Assembly (NCBI GenBank): GCA_022842885.1 | Contig: JALHOR010000008.1 | Span: 1-64,000, forward strand | DNA: 64,000 bases | Direction: 5' to 3' | From: Anaerolineae bacterium | GTDB taxonomy: Bacteria > Chloroflexota > Anaerolineae > Aggregatilineales > Phototrophicaceae | In this document: piece by piece, positions 43,401-51,910 of the stretch | Layout of the letters: every line of letters starts with the position of its first letter | How positions within the stretch are numbered: the first letter of the stretch is position 1 | Position numbers and translations under genes: made by a program | Notes under the pieces: model-generated | Seen by the model: only the letters and a program-made list of their open reading frames with translations | The model's database searches: none | Told to the model about the DNA's origin: nothing

Positions 43401-44573
43401 CGCACCAGCGAAGGCTTCATCGCGGGCGTTGCCATTAGCCCGGATGGCACTCGTGCGGCGATTTCTGGCATTGCGGCTGGCACGGTGCGGATTCGGGATA
43501 CGCGCACCGGGGCGCTGGTGCAAGATTTGGTCTTGCCGGATGTAACCGATTTATTGGCGGGCATCACCTTCAGTCCTGATGGCTCACGATTAGCCGCTAT
43601 CACCACAGGCGGCACACTCAGTTTATGGGATCCGGCGACCCTGAGCCTGATTCGCACGGTGAATACCGGGCATGATGGGTTTGTGTTGACGCTGGCATAC
43701 AGCCGCGATGGCAGTTTGCTGGCAACCGCCGCCGCTGACCGCACGATTATTATTTGGGATGTCGCTACTTGGGCGCAAGTCCGCACGTTAGCAGGGCATA
43801 CCGATAGCATCACGGCGTTGGCATTCAATTCGGATGGCACACAATTGTTATCCGGCTCCACTGACCGTACTTTGATGTTGTGGAGTCTGGAAGATGGCAA
43901 TGTGATACAACGCTTCAATGGGCATACTGGCGCTGTCAAATCGGTGGCATTGAATGCTGATGATTCGTTGGCGATGTCGGGCGCGAGTGATGGCACAGTG
44001 CGCGTGTGGCGCGTCGAAACTGGGCGCGAAATCCGGCGTTTCACCGGGCATGATGCTGATGTGACGGGCGTCGCCTTTGTGGGTGATGGCGATATGCTGT
44101 CCGCCTCATCCGATGGCACGGTACGCTTGTGGGATAGCATCAACGGTTTTGAACTGCGGCGTTACAGCCTCACCAATGAACGCGGACGCTTGGCAGGCGT
44201 CAAAACCATGTCCGTGCCGCTAAATGGCAATCAGGTTCTCGTCGGGTTAAGCGATGCGACGCTGCGTTTGTTACAACTACTGCCTGAAAAAGAAGATTTG
44301 CTGGAATGGACACGCGCCAATCGTTTTATCCGCGACCTGACATGCGATGAACGTATTCAGTTCAACATCGAAGATATTCTGGCGCAGGGCTTCGCTGACC
44401 CACAGCAAGGCACAGTGATTTCGTTATTCAATGATACCGGCAGCGTGGTCGCCAACTTGCCCGATGGTACGCCACTGCGGGTTTTGGCAACTTCTGATGA
44501 AAATGGACGTATTCGTGTATGTACTGCCGATGGTCAGGAAGGCTTCGTCCAGAATGCAGAATTGGCAGAATAG
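40401..44573 (+). CDS. TIR - nSTAND ATPase - membrane helix - WD40 - SH3-like protein
   Basis: 1390 residues. TIR domain at about 2-130 (FISYSRKNEAFAERIARDL start), with a Glu at position 74 in SEWVQRE that matches the NADase glutamate. An nSTAND NTPase follows: NPFKGLEAF, Walker A GASGSGKSS (about 187-195), Walker B LLLVIDQFEE (about 278). A membrane helix lies at about 616-637 (TLVGFVTSTIFLVIAAIAFLVV), then about eleven WD40-like blades (730-1296, with VRLWDSI-type ends), and an SH3-like end (1325-1388). Such proteins resemble bacterial NLR-like immune or signalling ATPases: ligand sensing by repeats, output by TIR cleavage of NAD. The membrane helix would put the repeats outside the cell. 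Starts after GGAGGGG. Role inferred. Confidence 0.88.
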   Translation: MNRVFISYSRKNEAFAERIARDLSDAGLDVWIDLRQIQVGELWEQEIYRGLERAEFIVLCLSPAALASEWVQREIMTTKDAGKRIYPVMVEECFKELQAHPTLNWLTAVQFIKFEGRYELAFPELLQALPGGRKLGAYDIYDPASIPNPFKGLEAFQQRDAAYFFGREDVIQRAINRMRRTRFLAVVGASGSGKSSIVRAGIIPQIRNGALPDSNTFPVLIFTPGANPLESLATRLHPLIAEHYPERTPDDVLADLRDGGKSLGVIQDALTDLPPSSRLLLVIDQFEEVFTRAGEREQQAFLELLTLLATADTARTQILATMRSDFFGHLSRFPELAALFEGDNLLIVAEMTTANLIRAIEGPAQAVGLKYDTGLVEKILEEVKSQPGSLPLLQYALKELYERREGAKLTTAAYEAIGGVRQALAKHAENIYAGLSSTQQEQMRRVLLRLVEVGDSGEATRRRVPRNELRFRDIADEEEDAILEVLTAPDARLLIASRSINAGGTEPVIWYEVSHEALIREWERFKGWVAASVDNLRYESEIRKAAQDWHNSGQDPAYLLTGKRLTRAEIWLEDSEAVPLQREFIAASIVARSEQEQAGQAQLERELHLQRQSARRTLVGFVTSTIFLVIAAIAFLVVNNTNAELAESQRQIQEANSALAEQITIAQDNENTALSLAVAASAGQALSDNNGDLALSLAIAAVTGEATPPEAARTLADVSFAPGTRFRLPTDSRVTALEFNNDGSRLALGFQNGTLQVRDAATGDVIQTFEGHTSTVNDVAFNFDSTQLLSSSTDAFGNFLLWDVATGTLIRDWEKYNNLRVNSAGFLGTEPINVTDDVTQLIVAADGTVIVGTRRGAVRRLQGESVVWERFPFPELPANNQPRVTSLSLNPDGKTVLVGFTNGSMVLVALEDGDVVQEFTKLDNSVVGLAFLGSGTQFVVAGSDNVLRLWDSITGRQTNTFEVDATITAFALNRTTSTVATGIANNTLRLWDMGGSLELSRTSEGFIAGVAISPDGTRAAISGIAAGTVRIRDTRTGALVQDLVLPDVTDLLAGITFSPDGSRLAAITTGGTLSLWDPATLSLIRTVNTGHDGFVLTLAYSRDGSLLATAAADRTIIIWDVATWAQVRTLAGHTDSITALAFNSDGTQLLSGSTDRTLMLWSLEDGNVIQRFNGHTGAVKSVALNADDSLAMSGASDGTVRVWRVETGREIRRFTGHDADVTGVAFVGDGDMLSASSDGTVRLWDSINGFELRRYSLTNERGRLAGVKTMSVPLNGNQVLVGLSDATLRLLQLLPEKEDLLEWTRANRFIRDLTCDERIQFNIEDILAQGFADPQQGTVISLFNDTGSVVANLPDGTPLRVLATSDENGRIRVCTADGQEGFVQNAELAE

Positions 44574-44703
44574 GGTTTCCAACCCATATTAATGAGACCG
44601 ACGTAACGCCTGCTAAAAATACGTGTTATCATGGCAGATGTTTCGTCTCGCTAAGTAATTTTGAGTCATTCGGTATGAATGACACGAATAGGGAGTCATG
44701 AGG

Positions 44704-45630
44704 ATGTTGAATACCATCCAGCGTATCGCCGAACAAGGGAAAGGTTTCGATAAAGCCGCCGCCGTCATTCGTCTCACTCGTTGGCGGGAACATGTGCCAT
44801 TCACAATTCCGTTGACCGTTGTGGGGGCAATGTTGGCAGTCAATACCCATAACCTTGTCTTGGATTGGCGCTTGTTGTTCGTGACGATCGCTAATATTTT
44901 GGCGATGTGTTTTGCTTTCATGATTAATGATGTCGTAGATGCCCCCGACGATGCCCTGAACCCCAAGAAAAAAGCTCGCAATCCCATTAGCAGCGGTATT
45001 CTAAGCTACCGCGAAGGCGTGTGGTTATCCGGCTTAACGTTTGCTGCCGCTTTGGTGTTGTATGCGGCGGGCGGCGGTTGGGCATTTTCGATTGGCACGC
45101 TGACGTTGGTCTTATGCTTGTTATATTCAGTGCCCCCCTTTCGGTTGAAAGCACATGCCATCACTGATGTGACATCGCATTCACTGATGCTAAGTGGCTT
45201 GCTGGTCATGGCGGGCTATTTCACGTATCATAATGCGCCCGGTGCGGCATGGTTGGTGATTTTGAGCGCCATTTGTTTTTCGGCAGGTGGGCAATTTTAT
45301 AATCAGATTGATGATTATGAAGTGGATAAAGCCGCTGGCTTAAAAAATACCGTCGTTTTGTTGGGCAAAACCCCCACCATGATTTTGATGAATTTGTGCA
45401 TGGTCGGCGCGGTGGTCTTTATGGTGGCGGCGATTTTCGCCGGGGCGTTCCCAACGTGGTTAGGCACAGTCGCGTTGATTACGGCGTTTGTGACCGCGTT
45501 GTTTACTTGGGATACCGATATGCGCGGCAACAAAGCGGATATGTCCGGCGCAGTGCAAAAACCCGGTTTGATGATTGCCAACATCGTCACTTTGTTGTGG
45601 GTCGCACAGACCATCGGCATGATGGGGTAA
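44704..45630 (+). CDS. UbiA-family prenyltransferase
   Basis: About 308 residues, eight or nine membrane helices. The first aspartate motif is NDVVDAPDDALNPKK and the second QIDDYEVDKAAGL, both for Mg2+-diphosphate binding. The family attaches prenyl chains to aromatic or other acceptors (quinones, chlorophyll, heme, lipids); no partner gene identifies the acceptor. The ATG at 44704 is 8 bases after GGGAG; an ATG at 44698 would sit too close. A terminator follows at 45656. Confidence 0.87.
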   Translation: MLNTIQRIAEQGKGFDKAAAVIRLTRWREHVPFTIPLTVVGAMLAVNTHNLVLDWRLLFVTIANILAMCFAFMINDVVDAPDDALNPKKKARNPISSGILSYREGVWLSGLTFAAALVLYAAGGGWAFSIGTLTLVLCLLYSVPPFRLKAHAITDVTSHSLMLSGLLVMAGYFTYHNAPGAAWLVILSAICFSAGGQFYNQIDDYEVDKAAGLKNTVVLLGKTPTMILMNLCMVGAVVFMVAAIFAGAFPTWLGTVALITAFVTALFTWDTDMRGNKADMSGAVQKPGLMIANIVTLLWVAQTIGMMG

Positions 45631-45655
45631 AACGACTAACAGCCAAAAACTAATA

Positions 45656-45689
45656 ACGGGCATCTCCACTAGCGGGGATGCCCGTTTTG
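45656..45689 (+). terminator. rho-independent terminator after UbiA gene
   Basis: A 9-bp stem (ACGGGCATC 45656-45664 with GATGCCCGT 45677-45685) plus TTTT, 26 bases after the stop. Confidence 0.85.
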
Positions 45690-45837
45690 AGTCGCAGCGT
45701 ATAGCAAGCGATGGTTAAACGTTTCTCAATTTTTATTGTAATTTTTTTAGTCATTTAATCATAACACCCCAAAATCGCTTTATAATCAAATTAATTATAA
45801 ACCCTAACATGTATACCATATCGGGGAGTAAAAGCTG

Positions 45838-47808
45838 ATGAAGAAATTGCTTATTGCAATATTTTTGTTGTTGCTTGCGGGGACAGCTATGGCGCAATCG
45901 GGGTTATCAGACGAAGAGATTGAGCGCCTCTCGCAGAGCGTTGTCCTAATTGGGGCAATGCAAAATGGCGAGATTGTTGCCACCGGGTCAGGCACGATTG
46001 TGACGGCACAAGGCTTGATTTATACCAATCGGCATGTGGTCGAAGGCGCGGACGACTATGCCATTTTTTTGCTAGAAGATATGAATGAACAACCTGTGTT
46101 GACTTATTATGCTGGGCTGGTGGCAATGTTTGAAGAAGCTGATTTTGCTATTCTTCAGATTGACCGCAATACGGAGGGCAATGTGGTGATTCCCACCACG
46201 TTACGGCTGCCCTTCATCGAAACTAACGAAACCGAAGATGCTACCCGTAACGATACGATTTATGTCTTTGGGTATCCCGGCATTGGTGAAGGTTTCTTGG
46301 TCGTGACCGAAGGCAAAATTACGACGGTACAAAACGGCGATATTGGCAATCAACGCATGGTGGTGTGGTATCAGACCGATGCTGAAATTGCGCCCGGTAA
46401 CAGCGGCGGTTTAGCGGTCAATGAACGCGGTGAACTTTTGGGCATTCCCACGCTGGTACAAGGCGAAGACCGGACTGGCGGGCGTTTGGGCGGGATTTTG
46501 CCGTTTGGGGCGGTCTTGGCATTATCTGAATCGGGTACGCCCATCACCACATCAACCACATCGGGGCTGGGGGGCAGCGGCGGGTTGGGGGGTAGTAGTG
46601 GGCTAGGCGGCAACAACAATAATAATGCCAATGCCGAAATGAGCATTGAAATTACGGATGTCGAATTTAATGCCGAAAATAATGGCGAAAACGGCATGAT
46701 TATTCATGCTCGTATTTTGGCAACAGGTTATAAAGGCGTTCAGTTGCGGGCAGCCGTTTTCTTCTATTGGGACGATGGCACGTCGGTGATGGCTGCCGAA
46801 GATGCCACCGATCATCGGTCTCCGAGTGGTTTTTTGACCAGCCAAGAAGTGCTTGTGCCAGAATTTGATGCGACCGAATGGGCGGATTTCAAATTTTGGG
46901 TGCCGAATGCGGCGCTGCCGACGGGCTTAACGGGTGTCCATGAAGGGGTTATCATCGCTGAAATAGGCGTAGACGGCGAAGCGTTTGACGCGAATAGCAA
47001 TGAATTTCCCTTCTCACTCAATTATGGTGATGCACCAGCAGTGACACAGGGCGAAACATTCACTTGTGAAGGCGTGACCGTGACCAATGGTGTCGAAATC
47101 ATCATCAATATGCGCCCGAACTTCACTTACACGGCAACGGCGATTGGCATTGGTAATTTTGACCCGGTGATTGGGGTGTGGTTCACCGAGAATCCCGCCG
47201 AATCGCTGTGCAATAACGATACCAGTGATGCCACACGGGTGCGCGTAAATCTGCCGGACACAGGCTTAATCACAGGCAGCAATATCAGCGCCCAAATGCC
47301 GTTCTCGCACAGCAGCAGCGACTTAGCCAATATTTCGGTTGTTATTGGCGAAGCCCGCAGCAGCACCGGGGAATTTGTGCTGGTGTTGGAAGGCATGGCA
47401 GCCACCGAAGCCGATGGACCCGGCGACCCTTTCACGGTTGACATTAATTCAGTCTTGATTGCGGGCGGCATCTTGGATGTGTTCATGATTGGCGCTGAAT
47501 CGCAGCTTGACCCGCAAATTTTCTTGGTGAATGTGGTAGATGGCAAATACGAAGTTTGGAAAGATGGGGAAGGCGACGATATTTATTGCGATAACGCCGG
47601 CACCCAATTCTGTTGGAGCGACGGTGTAACGTTGGATGGTGGCGTTGTGACCAATGCCACCCGCCGCGATATTTTTGCCGATGAAAATGATGCGGCGCTA
47701 CGCCTTGGCATCGAGTCTATGGATCCGCAGTTGATGAACTTTTTGATGACCAGCTATAAACAAACGCGCGGGCAATATATCTTGGTCTTCCGTTTCCGAC
47801 TAGGCTAA
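45838..47808 (+). CDS. secreted trypsin-like serine protease (S1C/DegP type) with long C-terminal extension
   Basis: 656 residues: signal peptide (MKKLLIAIFLLLLAGTAMAQ), then a protease domain at about 24-235 with His in YTNRHVV, Asp in EADFAILQID and Ser in IAPGNSGGL. After a Gly/Ser/Asn-rich linker (about 241-262) comes an extra domain (about 263-395), then a C-terminal region of about 255 residues. The latter closely matches the C-terminus of the next gene (FDPVI, FSH, EFVLVLEG, YCDNAG and a final GQYI.VF). No PDZ domain is present. Ribosome-binding site GGGGAG. Substrates unknown; probably works at the cell surface. Confidence 0.87.
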   Translation: MKKLLIAIFLLLLAGTAMAQSGLSDEEIERLSQSVVLIGAMQNGEIVATGSGTIVTAQGLIYTNRHVVEGADDYAIFLLEDMNEQPVLTYYAGLVAMFEEADFAILQIDRNTEGNVVIPTTLRLPFIETNETEDATRNDTIYVFGYPGIGEGFLVVTEGKITTVQNGDIGNQRMVVWYQTDAEIAPGNSGGLAVNERGELLGIPTLVQGEDRTGGRLGGILPFGAVLALSESGTPITTSTTSGLGGSGGLGGSSGLGGNNNNNANAEMSIEITDVEFNAENNGENGMIIHARILATGYKGVQLRAAVFFYWDDGTSVMAAEDATDHRSPSGFLTSQEVLVPEFDATEWADFKFWVPNAALPTGLTGVHEGVIIAEIGVDGEAFDANSNEFPFSLNYGDAPAVTQGETFTCEGVTVTNGVEIIINMRPNFTYTATAIGIGNFDPVIGVWFTENPAESLCNNDTSDATRVRVNLPDTGLITGSNISAQMPFSHSSSDLANISVVIGEARSSTGEFVLVLEGMAATEADGPGDPFTVDINSVLIAGGILDVFMIGAESQLDPQIFLVNVVDGKYEVWKDGEGDDIYCDNAGTQFCWSDGVTLDGGVVTNATRRDIFADENDAALRLGIESMDPQLMNFLMTSYKQTRGQYILVFRFRLG

Positions 47809-47830
47809 GTTGACCTGAGTGACGATAAAA

Positions 47831-47864
47831 TGCCCCGATGGTGTCCGCTATCGGGGTATTTTTG
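47831..47864 (+). terminator. rho-independent terminator between the two proteases
   Basis: Stem CCCCGAT (47833-47839) / ATCGGGG (47850-47856) followed by TATTTTTG. It separates the paralogs, so each has its own promoter. Confidence 0.8.
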
Positions 47865-47976
47865 TTTGCGCTTGGTTTGTCATAAACATAGAGAATTATT
47901 ACGAATTTTAATGCTTCTACTCAGAACTGGCATTATAATAAGAACAACAAGCAGAATGCGTGAGGTTATCCTACCG

Positions 47977-49482
47977 ATGAAACATGGATTTTTATTCCTA
48001 CTGCTGCTGGTATTCGGCTTCAGCAGCGTTCAGGCACAGTCGTTATCACCCACTGAAATTGACCGCATTTCGCGGACAGTGGTTAAAGTGGGGGCGCTGG
48101 ATGCCGAGGGTGATTTATTTGCGAGTGGATCAGGGACGATTGTGAATGCGCGGGGTCTGATTTATACCAACCGTCACGTCGTAGATGGCGCGAGTGATTT
48201 TGAAATTTATATTCTGGACGACATCAACGAAGAACCCATATTGCGTTATCATGCCACCTTGGTCACGCTCTACAACGAAGTTGATTTTGCTATCTTGCAA
48301 ATTGACCGTGATGCTCGCAAACGCGCCGTTGACCCTGATACGCTCGATTTGCCGTTTATTCTCCAAGCGGAACAGCCTGTGGTGCGTGGTGAGCCGATTT
48401 ATGTTTTTGGCTACCCTGAATTGGGGAATGGCTTTTTGGTCTTCACGCAGGGGCAAATTACCACTGTCCAGAATGGCAACATCGGCGGGCAGCGGTTGCC
48501 CATTTGGTATCAAACCAATGCCGAATTTTCGCCCGGTAACAGTGGTGGTTTAGCCGTCAACCAATCCGGTGAGTTCATTGGCATTCCCACTGCCGTCCAA
48601 ACAGAAGATGAGACATTAGGGCGATTGGGCGGGCTGCTGCCGTTAAGTGCCGCGCAGGCAGTATCAGCGGCGGGGTTCGGGTCGGATAATGCGGCGGTTG
48701 ATTTGCCGTTTGCGCCCGGCGAAGGTGGTGTTGAATTTGAATGTGACGGCGCGACGATTCAAAATGGGGTTGAAATTCGCATTAAGCAAATTCGCCCGTC
48801 GTATACCTATACTGTCACCGTGATTGGTTTGAATGATTTTGACCCGGTGGTGATGGTGCGCGAGACGGATCGCCCAGACCGCGCTAAGTGTATGGATGAT
48901 AGCACTGATATGCGCGTGTCGGTGGCGCTGCCCGTGTTGGGGAATGTGACTGCCAACAGCACCTCTGCCCAATTGGAATTTTCGCATCGCAACAATGATT
49001 TGGTGGATATGTCCATTCTTGTGGGGGATTATCGCAATAGTCCCGGCGAATTTTTGGTGATGTTAGAAGGGCTGGCAGTCACGCCTTATGATGGTGCTGG
49101 CGACCCCCTCGTCGTGAATCTGAGTGGTACGATGATTAATGCGGGCTTTTTGAACGTCTTCATGCTCGGTATCGAAAATCCACTTGACCCGCTGATTTTG
49201 GCAGTGGACGAATCGATTGAAGATGTCTTCCGCGATCCCGGTGGCAATTATGTCTATTGCGATAATGCGGGTGATTTTAGTAGTTGTTATGGACGCACCC
49301 AGACCATGACGCGCACTATCATTAATGCCGCCGATGGCAAAGAATATACGGGCGACGATAAAGACGCGGCGGTGCTGATGAGTACCTTCAATTTTGAGCC
49401 GCAGCCGTTGGTGTTTTTGATGAGTGGCTATGAAGAAACCCAAGGCAAATATATTGCCGTCTTCCATATGGGAGTACGCTGA
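47977..49482 (+). CDS. secreted trypsin-like serine protease, paralog
   Basis: About 501 residues from MKHGFLFLLLLVFGFSSVQA at 47977, after GAGGTT. The protease domain has His in YTNRHVV, Asp in EVDFAILQID and Ser in FSPGNSGGL, all intact. It then passes directly to the same C-terminal region as the upstream gene, without that gene's extra middle domain. It is a tandem duplicate that has lost, or never gained, the insertion. Role as for the upstream paralog. Confidence 0.86.
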   Translation: MKHGFLFLLLLVFGFSSVQAQSLSPTEIDRISRTVVKVGALDAEGDLFASGSGTIVNARGLIYTNRHVVDGASDFEIYILDDINEEPILRYHATLVTLYNEVDFAILQIDRDARKRAVDPDTLDLPFILQAEQPVVRGEPIYVFGYPELGNGFLVFTQGQITTVQNGNIGGQRLPIWYQTNAEFSPGNSGGLAVNQSGEFIGIPTAVQTEDETLGRLGGLLPLSAAQAVSAAGFGSDNAAVDLPFAPGEGGVEFECDGATIQNGVEIRIKQIRPSYTYTVTVIGLNDFDPVVMVRETDRPDRAKCMDDSTDMRVSVALPVLGNVTANSTSAQLEFSHRNNDLVDMSILVGDYRNSPGEFLVMLEGLAVTPYDGAGDPLVVNLSGTMINAGFLNVFMLGIENPLDPLILAVDESIEDVFRDPGGNYVYCDNAGDFSSCYGRTQTMTRTIINAADGKEYTGDDKDAAVLMSTFNFEPQPLVFLMSGYEETQGKYIAVFHMGVR

Positions 49483-49488
49483 TTTTGC

Positions 49489-50622
49489 TTATGCCGGGCG
49501 CGGTTTTAGCACATAAATCGCGCCAAAGGGATGAACTTCATAATTTTGGGTGGTGTAGCGGCTTAAGCCCGGCGTGTAAACGATGATATAGTCCGGGTTT
49601 TCCGCCATGCCATCGGCGCTCTGGTTGGCATTTTTCATCCCATGCTTGTTTTCCAATAAATAATCATACGATACCCCCATGCGATACAACGAATCAACGC
49701 TGTTCCACGGTAGCACCCACCACAAATTTGCCATTTCCGGCACAATATCATATTGAATCACGGGGTTTTCTGACTGTTGCCAATCAGCAGCAATAAAATC
49801 TGTGACCGCTTCAATATGCCGATACAGCCACACATTATAACGGCTGTAGACGGTATCCTGATGTTGGGTAATGCGTAAAACGCGGTCAGCACCCACCGAC
49901 CATAAATACAACGTCAGCACCAAAACCACTAGCAGCGTGAACCACGTATTATTTTTTTCGGTAGCGCGTGATGAGGTCGCCGAATACCGTTGTTCGCTTG
50001 GCAGCATGGGTGGCGTCGGTTTGGCATCATCATCAGCATCAGCAAATTTTAGGCTGGATACCCATGCCAAGCCATATGCCACGACCACCCATTGCAACGA
50101 CACCAACCCGGCATAATATGACCCTTGTTCGCTGGGGTCAGCGCGAGTCACGATTAAACCCGTGATGAAAACCAGCATAAACACCAATAGCAATACCAAT
50201 CGCCCCGCTGGTGTTTTGACGATAAGGCGCTCGTTTAAATTTGCCTGTTGGGCATGGCTATCTTGAAAACGGACAGTATGCGACGGGCTGACATGGCGAC
50301 TGCGCTGGCTGCGATAGGCTGTTCTAATAATGACAGGGGTAATTTTTGGAGACCGTGCGACATCCCGCCCGAAGTGCAGGATAGCCCCACCGCTGACCAA
50401 AATAAATATGCCTGTCATCAAAACAGATAAGCCGCTGGTGAAACCACTGATAAAAGGCAAAGTCTGGTTTAGCGTCGTTGTTTCGCTGACGTTGAACATG
50501 CGGAGTGCATCCCAATATTGGCGCGGCAAACTTAGCACGAATGTTAAGAGGCGTTCTGGCAAGGTGGGTGTGGTTGGTGTAGATTCAACGGGCGGGATGG
50601 ATGCAGTTTCCGGTGGTGGCAA
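49489..50622 (-). CDS. C-terminal half of a frameshifted GT-C-like membrane protein
   Basis: 377 residues from the first ATG at 50622, a Pro/Thr-rich start (MPPPETASIPPVESTPTTP) followed by several membrane helices and a soluble tail (YIIVYTPGLSRYTTQNYEV). The frame is open upstream to a C6 tract (CCCCCC on the minus strand, 50637-50642), where adding one C joins it seamlessly to the gene at 50544-51446. Taken alone it lacks the catalytic first loops of a GT-C enzyme. It may be made by slippage or be dead. Confidence 0.7.
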   Translation of the reverse strand: MPPPETASIPPVESTPTTPTLPERLLTFVLSLPRQYWDALRMFNVSETTTLNQTLPFISGFTSGLSVLMTGIFILVSGGAILHFGRDVARSPKITPVIIRTAYRSQRSRHVSPSHTVRFQDSHAQQANLNERLIVKTPAGRLVLLLVFMLVFITGLIVTRADPSEQGSYYAGLVSLQWVVVAYGLAWVSSLKFADADDDAKPTPPMLPSEQRYSATSSRATEKNNTWFTLLVVLVLTLYLWSVGADRVLRITQHQDTVYSRYNVWLYRHIEAVTDFIAADWQQSENPVIQYDIVPEMANLWWVLPWNSVDSLYRMGVSYDYLLENKHGMKNANQSADGMAENPDYIIVYTPGLSRYTTQNYEVHPFGAIYVLKPRPA

Positions 50623-51446
50623 ATTTCCGACGTGACGGGGGGATTAGGGCGCTGGGTGGCAGAAGCGGCGGGCAACTGCTGCCCAATGGTTTGTTCATAT
50701 TCTGCCAACACTTCTGCCGGAATGGGCGATGTGCGCGTGAGAAATGCCCGTAAATCTACAAAATCGCGCTCGACTTGAAAGCGCACATACGGCGCAAGCA
50801 GCAGTAAGCAGACCCCCGCCCCTACTAACAAACTGCGCCACTGCCAACGGGCGCGGCTGACCAGCGCCACTATCAGCATTGCCGGGAAAAGCATGATAGC
50901 GGCAAAATGTGTCATGAAAGCGGCGGTGGCAAAGATGCCCGCCAACGCCAAATGCCGTCCCTGCGCCCGAATACGCCATTGCCACACATGATAAAATACG
51001 GCGATAAAAAATACGGGCAGGAGTAATTGCGCCCAGGCTATATAACTACTGCTGACGCTGATTTCGCTGAACGTAAAGAGTGCTGCTGCGATAATGCCTG
51101 TGCGCGGCTGAAATAATGCTGCCCCTGCGAGATAACAATATAATGTGCCAATCGCATTAAAGACCAACAGCGTCATGAGCATGGCAATCTGTACATCATC
51201 GGTGATGATTAGCGCGGGCAGATGCAGCCATACTAGAAACGGCATATTGTATGCCGCCACACTGGAAAGCGTGCCATACACTGGAAATGCACCCCCCTCC
51301 AGCCATGCTTGCCCCCGCGCCACCACCGGCACAATATCAATATCCCAAACCATGTTCTGCGCGGCAATGAGTTTTACAGGCAAACTCAGGCAGAAAATGA
51401 GAAGCAAGAGTGACCACGAATGACGATAGGTTGGCGTTGCGTTCAT
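50544..51446 (-). CDS. N-terminal half of a frameshifted GT-C-like membrane protein
   Basis: 300 residues with seven or eight membrane helices. The first loop (NMVWDIDIVPVVARGQAWLEGG) has the acidic pair expected of GT-C glycosyltransferases. The last about 30 residues (VTSEICHHRKLHP...) are out-of-frame sequence after a C6 tract at 50637-50642. With one extra C the product would continue into the next reading frame to give about 650 residues, like the intact gene at 38366. Sequencing error, pseudogene and phase variation are all possible. Confidence 0.72.
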   Translation of the reverse strand: MNATPTYRHSWSLLLLIFCLSLPVKLIAAQNMVWDIDIVPVVARGQAWLEGGAFPVYGTLSSVAAYNMPFLVWLHLPALIITDDVQIAMLMTLLVFNAIGTLYCYLAGAALFQPRTGIIAAALFTFSEISVSSSYIAWAQLLLPVFFIAVFYHVWQWRIRAQGRHLALAGIFATAAFMTHFAAIMLFPAMLIVALVSRARWQWRSLLVGAGVCLLLLAPYVRFQVERDFVDLRAFLTRTSPIPAEVLAEYEQTIGQQLPAASATQRPNPPVTSEICHHRKLHPSRPLNLHQPHPPCQNAS

Positions 51447-51502
51447 AGGGGTAAATGATTTTCCATGCTAAAATAAATGAAGTGGGCAGTTAAAGGGATT
51501 TT

Positions 51503-51910
51503 ATGCCAGCATTGGATAAATGTCATGATTCGGTGGTGCGGGCGCTAGAAAAAATAGGCTGGAAAACGGATGCCATGCCATTCACACTTGATTTAGCGAA
51601 TACACAACTCTTTATTGATATTGTTGCTCGACAAGTGACAAATTCCGAGATAATGATGGTTGTAGAAGCCAAATGCTTCTCGCGCTTAACATTACAAACG
51701 CATGATTTGTATGTAGCAATTGGACAATATTTAATATACTGTAACTTACTTAAAGACCTAGGCAAATCCATTCCGCTTTATTTAGCCATTCCCACCCATG
51801 CTTATGAGGGAATTTTCCGACAAGCTGCTATGTCAACATTAGATGAAAGTAATATTTGGCTCATTGTTTTTGATATTGCAACTGAGGAGATTATAAAATG
51901 GATCAAATAG
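51503..51910 (+). CDS. XisH-family protein
   Basis: 135 residues. It matches XisH: start with KCHDSVVRALEKIGWKTDAMPF, Asp in LFIDIVARQ, and the E-x-K of MMVVEAKCFS, which together resemble a PD-(D/E)xK nuclease core, then AIGQYLIYCNLLKD. XisH was named for a factor needed for excision of the fdxN element in Anabaena, but most copies have no such element. Ribosome-binding site AAGGGA. It overlaps the XisI gene by 13 bases. Confidence 0.85.
   Translation: MPALDKCHDSVVRALEKIGWKTDAMPFTLDLANTQLFIDIVARQVTNSEIMMVVEAKCFSRLTLQTHDLYVAIGQYLIYCNLLKDLGKSIPLYLAIPTHAYEGIFRQAAMSTLDESNIWLIVFDIATEEIIKWIK

Noticed and set aside
42698-44143. Long minus-strand open frame (481 codons) opposite the WD40 gene
   Set aside because: It is the mirror of repeated WD40 coding DNA. 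Its product is low complexity, with no ribosome-binding site or family marks.
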